Part shown: positions 7,106 to 14,083 of the stretch, in pieces
Layout: every line of letters begins with the position of its first letter
How positions within the stretch are numbered: position 1 is the stretch's first letter
Assembly (NCBI GenBank): GCA_900554175.1
Contig: USGK01000028.1
Location: 1 to 20,059 of the forward strand
Direction of reading: 5' to 3'
Origin: an uncultured Clostridium sp.
GTDB taxonomy: Bacteria > Bacillota > Clostridia > TANB77 > CAG-508
Length of the DNA: 20,059 nt
The notes under the pieces: generated by a model
Told to the model about the DNA's origin: nothing
Database searches by the model: none
What the model saw: the letters and a program-made list of their open reading frames with translations, nothing else
Made by a program: the position numbers and the translations under genes

Positions 7106-7134
7106 AGTATAACATATTTTAAATAAAAATTAAA
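7106..7134 (-). promoter_or_regulatory. Promoter of the zinc-finger/membrane-protein operon
   Basis: On the minus strand, TTTAAT (7129-7134) and TATACT (7106-7111) are 17 bases apart, with an extended -10 (TGT before TATACT). The ATG is about 28 bases downstream, with GGAAGTGA as RBS. Confidence 0.55.
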
Positions 7135-7169
7135 CAACTTTGTATATTGTTTATATTTAAAATTTAATA

Positions 7170-7207
7170 AAAGGAATATTTATTATTTAAATAGCTAATA
7201 TTCCTTT
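7170..7207 (-). terminator. Rho-independent terminator after the HTH gene
   Basis: An 11-bp perfect stem AAAGGAATATT (7170-7180) / AATATTCCTTT (7197-7207) has a 16-base loop. In the minus direction it is followed by TTTTATTAAATTTT. It starts five bases after the HTH gene stop codon, so it partly overlaps the transcript end. Confidence 0.65.
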
Positions 7208-7211
7208 AAAA

Positions 7212-7968
7212 TTATAAATTTGCATACAAACCATCAAAAAACTCTTTAGGGTATTTTCTTCCCTCATAATTATGAAATCCATTATATTTTTTATAATTTT
7301 TATTTTTACTTTTTAATACATTAACATTTTCTACCATATCTTGTTGAACCTTTTGTCTATACCTATATAGAGCTTTTTTACAAAAGGTATCATCATTTTT
7401 GCGTATAGGTTTAATTTTTCTATAAAGAATTTCTTTATGGTTATTTATATATATATATTCATTTATTGTATAACCTTTTCTTCTTAAATTGTTCACTATT
7501 CGTGATATTTGATTTTTAGTTACACCCAATATTTCTTTAAGATTTTCATTATTTAAAGTACAGTTTTTGCACACATTACTATAATATAATGCAATAGAAA
7601 ATATAAATTTTTCTTTGTCATTTAAATTATTATCTGATAATACATTTATAGGTATAAATACCCCTTTAAATACTCCATCACATTTTTGTATAGTAATTAA
7701 TGGAAATAATCTTCTTTCATCTTTATTATTTCTTGGCTTAATATGTATATATCTTTTATCTTGTAAAGTATTAACTATACTAGAAATTCTTTTAGTTGAT
7801 CTATTTAGTAAATTTTCCAAATACTTATTTCTTATACTACAATAACCGTTTATTATTACTAAAAAATATAATTAACGAATATACTATTTTTTCTTTATCT
7901 CTTAATTTTTTATCTGTTAAAATTTGATATGGTATCCATAATCCATCTATTTTAAATTTGTTTCTCAT
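7212..7968 (-). pseudogene. Replication-initiator-like protein with two HTH domains, frameshifted
   Basis: The gene starts at ATG 7966-7968 (RBS AAGGAGA, six-base spacing) with MRNKFKIDGLWIPYQILTDK. It runs 43 codons to a TAG at SNNKRLL*. One base out of frame, the reading resumes as NGYCSIRNKYLENLLNRSTK and continues to 7212. The break is one extra base in the AAA of the minus strand (7846-7851). Removing it gives SNNNGYCSIRN and a protein of about 250 residues. Two similar winged-helix units are visible: LWIPYQILTDKKLRDKEKIV with RSTKRISSIVNTLQDKRYI, and VFIPINVLSDNNLNDKEKFI with VTKNQISRIVNNLRRKGYT. This pattern is typical of plasmid or element replication initiators and HTH_36-like proteins. 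From its position it may once have replicated the excised circle. A sequencing error cannot be excluded. Confidence 0.7.
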
Positions 7969-7997
7969 AGTGTTTCTCCTTAGTTTTAAATTTAAAA

Positions 7998-8014
7998 TAG
8001 GTTTTATGAATAAA
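7998..8014 (+). repeat. 17-bp inverted repeat copy near the right end of the element
   Basis: TAGGTTTTATGAATAAA is identical, in opposite orientation, to 2302-2318. It lies about 30 bases upstream of the HTH initiator-like gene, which reads away from it. Both copies therefore lie upstream of minus-strand genes, but in opposite orientation relative to those genes. Confidence 0.5.
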
Positions 8015-8065
8015 ATTTATGGTTATTTAATTTGGTGAATGGCTGTCTGCTTTAGGCTTTTATTG

Positions 8066-8113
8066 TTCGCCTTAACATTACAGCATCATATGCTGCTGTA
8101 GCATTAAGGGTAC
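8066..8113. repeat. Large imperfect palindrome resembling a complete recombinase site
   Basis: The centre is TA (8089-8090), flanked by two 23-base arms that match each other at 16 positions. The inner 40 bases (8070-8109) begin CCTTAACATTACAGCA and end TGCTGTAGCATTAAGG. Each arm shares CCTTA, TACA and CA near the core with the attP arms at 413-435 and 8122-8144. The left arm also shares the eleven bases TTACAGCATCA with cotJC at the crossover (400-410). The centre is 56 bases from the attR crossover. On the plus strand the palindrome is also a strong hairpin followed four bases later by TTTTTT (8113-8118), so it could double as a terminator protecting the cotJC 3' half from read-through. Confidence 0.65.
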
Positions 8114-8121
8114 TTTTTTAG

Positions 8122-8169
8122 ATATCCTTATTATTACAACATCAGTCTTAGCCGTTAAAGGCGATCCTA
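8122..8169 (+). other. attR of the cotJC-interrupting element
   Basis: Bases 8122-8144 (starting ATATCCTTATTATTACA) are the attP left arm, GT at 8145-8146 the predicted crossover, and 8147-8169 the right attB arm in cotJC (starting CTTAGCCGTTAAAGG). CATCAGT (8140-8146) repeats attL. The reconstructed attB shows weak dyad symmetry around GT (CC.TT.AC.GC before, GC.GT.AA.GG after), as is usual for this recombinase class. Confidence 0.85.
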
Positions 8170-8387
8170 TAGCTGATTTGCAAGAAGACTTAGCAGCAGA
8201 GCAAAAAGCAAGAGCTACTTATGAAAAACTAATTGATTTATGTAGAGATAATCCAGATGTTGTTGATCCTTTAAAATATTTAAGGGAAAGAGAAATAGTT
8301 CATTTTCAAAGATTCGGTGAAGCACTTCGTGGAGTTCAAGACAAATTAGCTCAAAAAAAATTTTATATGAACGAATGTAATAAATAA
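8145..8387 (+). CDS. cotJC: CotJC spore coat protein, 3' segment (interrupted gene)
   Basis: Eighty residues from the GT crossover to TAA 8385-8387, VLAVKGDPIADLQEDLAAEQ onward, are the C-terminal half of the Mn-catalase-like fold. In the joined numbering the expected ligands are E136 (DLAAEQKARATY) and H170 (REREIVHFQRF), completing E35, E65 and H68 from the first half. The segment has no SD or sensible start of its own; a TTG at 8178 lies inside the conserved KGDPIADLQEDL motif and is not a real start. It can be expressed as protein only after removal of the element. The frame is open across the join, and the codons around it (GCA TCA GTC TTA GCC GTT AAA) give a normal family sequence. Confidence 0.92.
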   Translation, partial: VLAVKGDPIADLQEDLAAEQKARATYEKLIDLCRDNPDVVDPLKYLREREIVHFQRFGEALRGVQDKLAQKKFYMNECNK

Positions 8388-8407
8388 TTAATTTCAGATT
8401 AAAATGC

Positions 8408-8436
8408 TTGTAAAATTATGTAAAATATGCTATACT
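8408..8436 (+). promoter_or_regulatory. σA-type promoter of the small membrane protein
   Basis: TTGTAA (8408-8413) and TATACT (8431-8436) are 17 bases apart, with TGC just before the -10. It lies 20 bases after the cotJC stop, leaving a leader of about 80 bases. Confidence 0.6.
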
Positions 8437-8521
8437 TGTATAAGTATTATGCTTTCTGTACAATAATTTTCTTAATAAGTCAAACTTATAAAACTTTAGA
8501 CAACAAGGAGGAATTATAATT

Positions 8522-8815
8522 ATGTTTAAGAAAATTAATAGTATACGGCAAAAATTAGTTGAAAAGTTTCATCTTATAGTTATTATTTTATTGTATTTGT
8601 TGCTCTTCCTAATTGCTTTATTAATTGCTTCTGTATTACAGGGATTAATTATTAGCATATTTTGGAGAATATTTTTGGTTTTTAATAAAACATTAAGTAT
8701 ACTTTGGCACTTAAAAAGTCTAACCATATATCAAGCCTTTAAATTAGGTCTTTTGGTTGAGTTAACTTATTTAATAAATTTTCTTATTTGTTTTATTAAA
8801 GAAAGCAAGCTTTAA
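8522..8815 (+). CDS. Small membrane protein of unknown function
   Basis: A 97-residue protein with a basic N-terminus (MFKKINSIRQKLVEKF) and two or three hydrophobic segments. The first is long (about residues 18-52, LIVIILLYLLLFLIALLIAS onward), and a second lies near 70-92 (FKLGLLVELTYLINFLICFI). AGGAGG lies ten bases before the ATG. It has its own promoter and a bidirectional terminator. No family is recognised. It follows cotJC, but the separate promoter argues against a shared spore-coat operon. Confidence 0.65.
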   Translation: MFKKINSIRQKLVEKFHLIVIILLYLLLFLIALLIASVLQGLIISIFWRIFLVFNKTLSILWHLKSLTIYQAFKLGLLVELTYLINFLICFIKESKL

Positions 8816-8852
8816 ATAATAAAAGAAAAAGAATGAACTTTCAAATGTCATC

Positions 8853-8897
8853 AAAAAAAATAGTGTGAGGTTTTTATAATCTCACACCACTTTTTTA
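8853..8897. terminator. Bidirectional terminator between the membrane protein and guaA
   Basis: The stem GTGTGAG (8863-8869) / CTCACAC (8881-8887) has an A-tract before it and CACTTTTTT after it. It can therefore stop transcripts in both directions, fitting the converging genes on either side. Confidence 0.8.
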
Positions 8898-8979
8898 TTT
8901 TTCAATTAATTTTTATAATATCAAAAACTACTAGATTTATTTTTTCATTATTAACTATAATTTTATTCTAGACGTCTCT

Positions 8980-10521
8980 CTATTCCCACTCTATAGTAGC
9001 CGGAGGTTTTCCTGTAATATCATAAACAACTCGATTTACGTTTTTAACTTCATTAACAATTCTACTAGATACTTTTTCTAATACGACATATGGAATTTTT
9101 GTCCATTCTGCTGTCATAAAATCTGAAGTATTTACTGCTCTTAGCGCAATAGTATAGTCATAAGTTCTTCCATCTCCCATAACACCTACACTTTTTATAT
9201 TTGTAAGCACTGCAAAATATTGATTTATACTCCTATCTAACCCTGCATTTGCAATTTCCCCTCTAAATATATAATCAGCTTCTTTTAAAATCTCTAACTT
9301 ATTTTCTGTAATATCTCCTATAACTCTAATTGCAAGTCCTGGTCCTGGAAAAGGTTGACGATATACTAAAAATTCAGGAAGTCCCAGCTCTAATCCAACT
9401 TTTCTTACTTCGTCTTTAAATAAATCTCTTAAAGGTTCAACTATTTCCTTAAAATCTACATAATCGGGTAATCCCCCAACATTATGATGACTTTTTATTT
9501 TAGCACCTACTCCAACACCACTTTCTATTACATCCGGATAAATTGTTCCTTGCACTAAATAATCCACTGTTCCTATTTTTTTTGCTTCTTCTTCAAACAC
9601 ACGAATAAATTCTTCTCCAATTATTTTTCTCTTTTTTTCCGGATCAGAAACGTCTTTTAGTTTTGTTAAAAATCTTTCTTTGGCATCTACTTTAACAAAA
9701 TTTACATCAAAATTTTTAGTAAATACTTCTTCAACTTCCTCTGCCTCATTTTTTCTAAGTAATCCATGGTCAACAAAAATGCATGTTAAATTTTTACCAA
9801 TAGCTTTATTAATTAAAGCTGCAGCAACTGATGAATCAACTCCTCCAGACAAAGCACATAAAGCCTTTTTGTCTCCTATTTTTTCTTTTATTGCTTTTAC
9901 AGTTTCTTCAGCAAATGAATTCATCTTCCATAAACCACTACATTCGCAAATATTATATACGAAGTTTTTTAATAATTTAATTCCATTATTTGTCAAATTA
10001 ACTTCTGGATGAAATTGTATTCCATAAAATTTTTTTGAAACATTTTGCATAGCAGCATTTGGACAATTTTCTGTAAATCCAATATTTTCAAATCCTTGAG
10101 GTAATACTTCAACATAATCAGTATGACTCATTAAACAATCATTTTCATTTGTGAATTCTGAAAATAACTTTGAATTATTATTTATTTTAACTTTTGTAAC
10201 TCCATATTCTCTTTTATTTGCTTGTTTTACCTTTCCCCCAAGCATATCTGTCATTAATTGCATTCCATAACATATTCCCAAAACTGGTATTCCTAAATTA
10301 AATATTTCTTTATCACATTTAGGTGCATTTTCTCCATATACACTTGCAGGCCCACCTGTAAAAATAATCCCTTTAGGATTTTTCTCTTTTATTTTTTCTA
10401 TACTAGTATTAAATGGAACAATTTCTGAATATACATTACATTCACGAATTCTTCTTGCGATCAATTGATTATATTGCCCATAAAAATCTAGAATTAAAAT
10501 CAACTCTTTTTCATTATTCAT
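8980..10521 (-). CDS. guaA: GMP synthase (glutamine-hydrolysing)
   Basis: Converts XMP, ATP and glutamine to GMP, the last step of guanine nucleotide synthesis, in the cytosol. It has 513 residues, the usual length. The N-terminal glutamine amidotransferase domain has catalytic C84 in GICYGMQLM and H171/E173 in QFHPE. The ATP-pyrophosphatase domain has the P-loop SGGVDSS (225-231). The C-terminal dimerisation domain ends NRVVYDITGKPPATIEWE. The start (LILILDFYGQYNQLIARRIR) has Tyr where Gly is common (DFGGQY), a minor change. RBS AAAGGAG precedes the ATG. It follows guaB on the same strand after 111 bases containing a hairpin, probably as one transcription unit for IMP to GMP. Confidence 0.97.
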   Translation of the reverse strand: MNNEKELILILDFYGQYNQLIARRIRECNVYSEIVPFNTSIEKIKEKNPKGIIFTGGPASVYGENAPKCDKEIFNLGIPVLGICYGMQLMTDMLGGKVKQANKREYGVTKVKINNNSKLFSEFTNENDCLMSHTDYVEVLPQGFENIGFTENCPNAAMQNVSKKFYGIQFHPEVNLTNNGIKLLKNFVYNICECSGLWKMNSFAEETVKAIKEKIGDKKALCALSGGVDSSVAAALINKAIGKNLTCIFVDHGLLRKNEAEEVEEVFTKNFDVNFVKVDAKERFLTKLKDVSDPEKKRKIIGEEFIRVFEEEAKKIGTVDYLVQGTIYPDVIESGVGVGAKIKSHHNVGGLPDYVDFKEIVEPLRDLFKDEVRKVGLELGLPEFLVYRQPFPGPGLAIRVIGDITENKLEILKEADYIFRGEIANAGLDRSINQYFAVLTNIKSVGVMGDGRTYDYTIALRAVNTSDFMTAEWTKIPYVVLEKVSSRIVNEVKNVNRVVYDITGKPPATIEWE

Positions 10522-10564
10522 AATTTATAAAACTCCTTTATTTTTAAAACAAGAATTAAGCATT

Positions 10565-10592
10565 CTTATAAGCAGTTCAGACTGCTTATAAG
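10565..10592 (-). other. Perfect 12-bp hairpin between guaB and guaA
   Basis: CTTATAAGCAGT (10565-10576) and ACTGCTTATAAG (10581-10592) form a perfect stem with a four-base loop. No T-tract follows directly in either direction. It is thus a weak terminator, an mRNA-processing or stability element, or a protein-binding palindrome that could set the guaB:guaA ratio. Confidence 0.5.
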
Positions 10593-10632
10593 CCTAACAT
10601 TCATATTATTCTACATTGCATTAAAATTCAGA

Positions 10633-12147
10633 CTATTCATTATCTTCACTTTGTACTTCTTTAAGCATAACATCATGTGCACTTCCTTCTTTAATACTTA
10701 TATTTGAAACCATTGTCATTCTTGCTTTTTGATGGAATTCCGGAATCGAAATTGAACCACAATTGCACATTGTTGATTTTATTTTACTTATTGTAACTGA
10801 TAAATTATCTTTTAAAGATCCCGCATAAGGAATATATGAATCTACTCCTTCTTCAAAACTTAATTTGTTCTTTCCTGCTTCTCCTAAATCATATCTCTGC
10901 CAATTTCTTGCTCTATTTGAACCTTCTCCCCAATATTCTTTATAAAAATTTCCGCCTCTTTTTACAATTCTTGTAGGACTTTCATCAAAACGTGCAAAAT
11001 ATCTTCCCATCATTACAAAGTCTGCACCCATTGCCAAAGATAAAGTAATATGATAATCATGTACAATTCCGCCATCTGAACAAACAGGTATATAAACTCC
11101 TGTTCTTTCATAATATTCATCTCTTGCTGCAACTACATCAATTAAAGCACTTGCTTGTCCACGACCAATTCCCTTTTGTTCACGAGTAATACAAATTGAT
11201 CCTCCTCCAACACCTACTTTAATAAAATCTGCACCGGCATCTGCTAAATAATAAAATCCTTCCTTATCTACTACATTTCCAGCACCTATTTTAACAGATT
11301 CTCCATAATTTTTTCTAACCCATTCAATAGTATTTTTTTGCCATACAGAATATCCATCAGATGAGTCCATACATAACATATCAACTCCAGCTTCTACTAA
11401 TGCAGGGATTCTTTGTTCATAATCTCTTGTATTTATTCCAGCTCCTACAATATATCTTTTATTCTCATCTAACAAAGAATATGGATTATTCTTTCTATCT
11501 TCATAGTCTTTTCTGAATACTAAATATTCTAAATTATTTTCATCATCCAATATTGGAAGACAACTTATCTTATTTTCCCAAATAATATCGTTTGCTTCTT
11601 TTAGACTAATTCCTTTTCTCGCACAAACTATTTTTTCTCTTGGTGTCATAAAGTCATCTATTGGTCTATCTAAATTATCTCTTGATAAACGATAATCTTT
11701 ATCTGTAACTAATCCTATAAACTTTCCGTTACTTGTTCCATCTTCTGTTATTGTAACTGTAGAATGTCCTGTCTTTTTTATTAATTCTAATACTTCACAA
11801 AGTGGCGTTCCACTTTTTACATTTGAATCACTATCAATAAAACCTGCCTTACATTTTTTAACTCGTCTTACCATTTCAGCTTCCGATTCTATCGATTGTG
11901 AACCATAAATAAAAGAACATCCCCCTTCGCGCGCTAAAGCAATAGCCATCTTTTCTCCTGAAACGGCTTGCATTATAGCTGATACGAACGGAATGTTCCC
12001 ATAGTATTTTGGTTCTTCTCCTCTTTTAAATTTTACAAATGGTGTTTTTAAACTAACATTTGTTGGTATACATCTTTCATCTGTTAAATTAGGTAATAGT
12101 AAAAATTCATTAAATGTTCTTGATACGTCTTTTAATATTTCTGCCAT
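10633..12147 (-). CDS. guaB: IMP dehydrogenase
   Basis: Oxidises IMP to XMP with NAD+, the committed step to GMP. It has 504 residues. The (β/α)8 catalytic domain is interrupted by a CBS pair at about residues 108-225 (TVTITEDGTSNGKFIGLVTD; NKISCLPILDDENNLEYLVF). The catalytic Cys is C319 in GVGGGSICITREQKG, IMP-binding residues lie in CSDGGI (346-351), and the mobile flap is EYWGEGSNRARNWQRYD with the Arg-Tyr pair. The active-site loop GSICITREQKGIGRGQ and the flap differ from the common bacterial GSICTTR form. They belong to a divergent subgroup that I recall being close to the trichomonad enzymes. AAGGAGG is six bases before the ATG. It is 26 bases after the murI stop, hence the same operon. 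Confidence 0.95.
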   Translation of the reverse strand: MAEILKDVSRTFNEFLLLPNLTDERCIPTNVSLKTPFVKFKRGEEPKYYGNIPFVSAIMQAVSGEKMAIALAREGGCSFIYGSQSIESEAEMVRRVKKCKAGFIDSDSNVKSGTPLCEVLELIKKTGHSTVTITEDGTSNGKFIGLVTDKDYRLSRDNLDRPIDDFMTPREKIVCARKGISLKEANDIIWENKISCLPILDDENNLEYLVFRKDYEDRKNNPYSLLDENKRYIVGAGINTRDYEQRIPALVEAGVDMLCMDSSDGYSVWQKNTIEWVRKNYGESVKIGAGNVVDKEGFYYLADAGADFIKVGVGGGSICITREQKGIGRGQASALIDVVAARDEYYERTGVYIPVCSDGGIVHDYHITLSLAMGADFVMMGRYFARFDESPTRIVKRGGNFYKEYWGEGSNRARNWQRYDLGEAGKNKLSFEEGVDSYIPYAGSLKDNLSVTISKIKSTMCNCGSISIPEFHQKARMTMVSNISIKEGSAHDVMLKEVQSEDNE

Positions 12148-12173
12148 TTTTTATCCTCCTTAAAACTTGATTG

Positions 12174-13002
12174 TTATATTATAACATTTTTTGTAGGATT
12201 TTGGCAAGTGTTTCCAATAATATCAAAAAATCTTTTTTTCTTTTGTTCCGAATAATTTGAATCATAAAACTCTATATTTCCGTTATTCTTATCTATTAGA
12301 TTATTTTCAATTAAAACTTCTTGTAAATGTTTTGCAAGTTTATATGCTCCATTAAAAAATCTTATATTACCTCCTAAAGTTTTATTAATTTCATCTTCTA
12401 TTAATGGATAATGTGTACAACCGAAGTACAACATTTTTTATTTTTCCCTTATATGGTCCTAAAATATTTTCTAGTATTTCCTTCTGTTTTTCCTTTTTTC
12501 CTTCTTCTATTGCATCAGCTAGTCCCACACAGGACAATAATTTTGTTTTATGATTATTATATTTTCGATACAAAATATTGAATTTCTCGCTTTCAATAGT
12601 TCCTTTAGTTGCCATTACTAAAGTTTCTTCATCATAAGCATAATCGTAAACCATTTTATATGCTGGCTCAATAGCTACAAAAGGTATATTTTTGTATTTT
12701 TTTCTTAGATAAGAAACTGCTTCAGCACTTGCAGTATTACATGCAATAACAATAGCTTTGCAGTTCTTATCTATAAAGAATTGTACTATATCTTCACATA
12801 TATGTATTATTTCATTTTGTTTTTTATCTCCATAAGGATTATTTTTAGAATCACTATAGTAAATAAAATCCTCTTTAGGAAGAACTTTAATCAATTCTCT
12901 TAAAACTGTAACACCACCGATTCCAGAGTCAAATACTCCAATTCTCTTTATTGAATTTTTATCATTTATTCTATTATAACTTTCTGTTCTTTTTTCTTTC
13001 AT
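12174..13002 (-). pseudogene. murI: Glutamate racemase with a +1 frameshift
   Basis: Glutamate racemase makes D-glutamate for peptidoglycan. The first part (from ATG 13002) has RIGVFDSGIGGVTVLREL and the first catalytic cysteine in VIACNTASAEAV. The frame breaks at the second catalytic motif: the minus strand reads GTA CTT CGG TTG TAC (VVLRLY...) where removing one C gives VVLGCTHYPL. The remainder (EDEINKTLGGNIRFFNGAYK onward to 12174) is normal. The two frames overlap by 44 bases around 12391-12434. Together they make a family-length protein of about 275 residues. MurI is normally essential unless D-amino-acid transaminase or a second racemase exists, so this is a recent loss, an assembly or sequencing error, or recoding. 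The SD before 13002 is weak, and it is 50 bases after the kinase-like gene. Confidence 0.85.
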
Positions 13003-13052
13003 CTATTCTTATTCAACTCACTTTGCATTATTATTTAACACTAAAACTTTAT

Positions 13053-13976
13053 TTAATCATCTTTCTCAATCATATCTGTATCAAATATAACTGGCTCTCC
13101 TGGATTTGCAGTTCTTTCTTCTATATCCTTATTATCAATTATTCCTCCTACTCCATTAAATAATTTTCTTTTATTAGGTTTTTTCAACAATCCAATATTA
13201 CCATACAGAATGTCTCTACAATTTATTTTAGCTTCTTTTAACTTTTTTATCAATTCATCTCTCTGTTCTTTAGTTACATTTTTTGTATCCACTTTCTCTT
13301 GAACCTCTACTATCAATACATCCTTTCCATTTTTATCTGTAATTCTTTCTCTTAATAAAGGCTGAAGAATATTTGGATGATAAGGAATCTCAAATTTATC
13401 CCTTGTTTCTCCTAATTTTATAACATATCCATTTGTTTCTATTACATCATTATAAGTACCAGGTTCTAATTTTTTTAATTCTCTACTATTTGAGACTTCT
13501 TTTATGATTTCTTCTACAAAAATAGACAAATCACCTTTTATAATCCCCCCTAAAGTCGATGACCTAATAAAACCTTTTTTATATAAATTATATGAAAATT
13601 CATTTCTTTTCAATATCTTTTCTTTTTTATCTCCATCAAGTAAATCTATAAAATTTACTAATTCCTCACCATCTAATTTTGAAAATATTAAATCTATATT
13701 TTTTGATATTATATTATTACCATTTGGAACATTTATAATCATTAATACAATATCTAAAGTTTCATCTCTTAATGCATTTTTTAATATTACATTAAAATTA
13801 TCTAATACAACTTTACTATATCCATTTTCTATTAATTTTTTAACTATTGGAATTAAAAGACCATATTTATAAAAATCTTTATCCTCTATTATTATATTTA
13901 ATCTTTCACTTAATATTTTTATTCCACTCTCATTTGTTAATAAATTTTTTAGATAGTTTTCTTTTTCTTCAATCAT
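13053..13976 (-). CDS. Unknown protein with a C-terminal kinase-like region
   Basis: A 307-residue cytosolic protein. Residues 1-160 are helical and leucine/isoleucine-rich, possibly HEAT-like repeats. Residues 165-305 carry a pattern like a minimal protein-kinase fold: a nucleotide-loop-like GTYNDVIETNGYVIKLG (173-189, with K187 as the possible strand-3 lysine), a hinge-like VLIVEVQEKV (220-229), a catalytic-loop-like INCRDILYGNIGLL (251-264, D255 and N260 in a CRDxxxxN arrangement) and VIFDTDM (296-302) in the place of DFG. The region is much shorter than a standard kinase, so an atypical or inactive kinase is possible. This is inference from motif order. RBS AGAGGA and a promoter at 14029-14057 suggest it is the first gene of the murI-guaB-guaA unit. 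Confidence 0.6.
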   Translation of the reverse strand: MIEEKENYLKNLLTNESGIKILSERLNIIIEDKDFYKYGLLIPIVKKLIENGYSKVVLDNFNVILKNALRDETLDIVLMIINVPNGNNIISKNIDLIFSKLDGEELVNFIDLLDGDKKEKILKRNEFSYNLYKKGFIRSSTLGGIIKGDLSIFVEEIIKEVSNSRELKKLEPGTYNDVIETNGYVIKLGETRDKFEIPYHPNILQPLLRERITDKNGKDVLIVEVQEKVDTKNVTKEQRDELIKKLKEAKINCRDILYGNIGLLKKPNKRKLFNGVGGIIDNKDIEERTANPGEPVIFDTDMIEKDD

Positions 13977-14028
13977 TATTTATATCCTCTTACTTAAAAT
14001 ATACTCGTAAACAACATTACACTTCTTA

Positions 14029-14057
14029 AGTATACATTTTTTTCCTTGTATTTTCAA
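14029..14057 (-). promoter_or_regulatory. σA-type promoter of the kinase-like/murI/gua unit
   Basis: On the minus strand, TTGAAA (14052-14057) and TATACT (14029-14034) are 17 bases apart, with TG just before the -10. The start codon is about 53 bases downstream. Confidence 0.6.
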
Positions 14058-14083
14058 TAGAAAACTTCTAAAATTATTATATT

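Larger units (their letters stand above)
411..8146. mobile_element. Serine-recombinase element (7,734 bp) inserted in cotJC
   Basis: Boundaries come from three independent signs: loss and resumption of CotJC homology, the 7-bp repeat CATCAGT at 406-412 and 8140-8146, and the symmetrical attP arms at 413-435 and 8122-8144. The recombinase gene sits at the left end and reads leftward out of the element, so its stop codon is 29 bases from the crossover. The cargo consists of a small ORF, GNAT, DUF5710, RhuM, a two-gene unknown operon and an HTH initiator-like gene. No conjugation genes are visible. Part of the cargo is degraded (ATPase remnant at 3869-4042, frameshift near 7848), whereas the recombinase and att sites look intact. 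It could be a remnant of a larger integrative element, retained because it can be excised cleanly. Confidence 0.85.

Noticed and set aside
8039..8101. A 20-residue hydrophobic peptide (MAVCFRLLLF...) ending in the palindrome
   Set aside because: The SD is weak, and the second half is simply the palindrome read as codons; coding support is too thin.
441..8145. An integrative conjugative element
   Set aside because: No relaxase, coupling protein or type IV secretion genes are present; only a recombinase with accessory cargo is visible.
8178..8387. A separate 69-residue gene starting at TTG 8178
   Set aside because: The start lies in the middle of the conserved CotJC motif KGDPIADLQEDL, has no SD, and homology continues in frame back to the attR crossover.
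12148..12173. A purine (guanine) riboswitch controlling guaB
   Set aside because: Only 26 bases separate murI and guaB, and the 111-base guaB-guaA gap holds a simple hairpin without the three-way-junction sequence.
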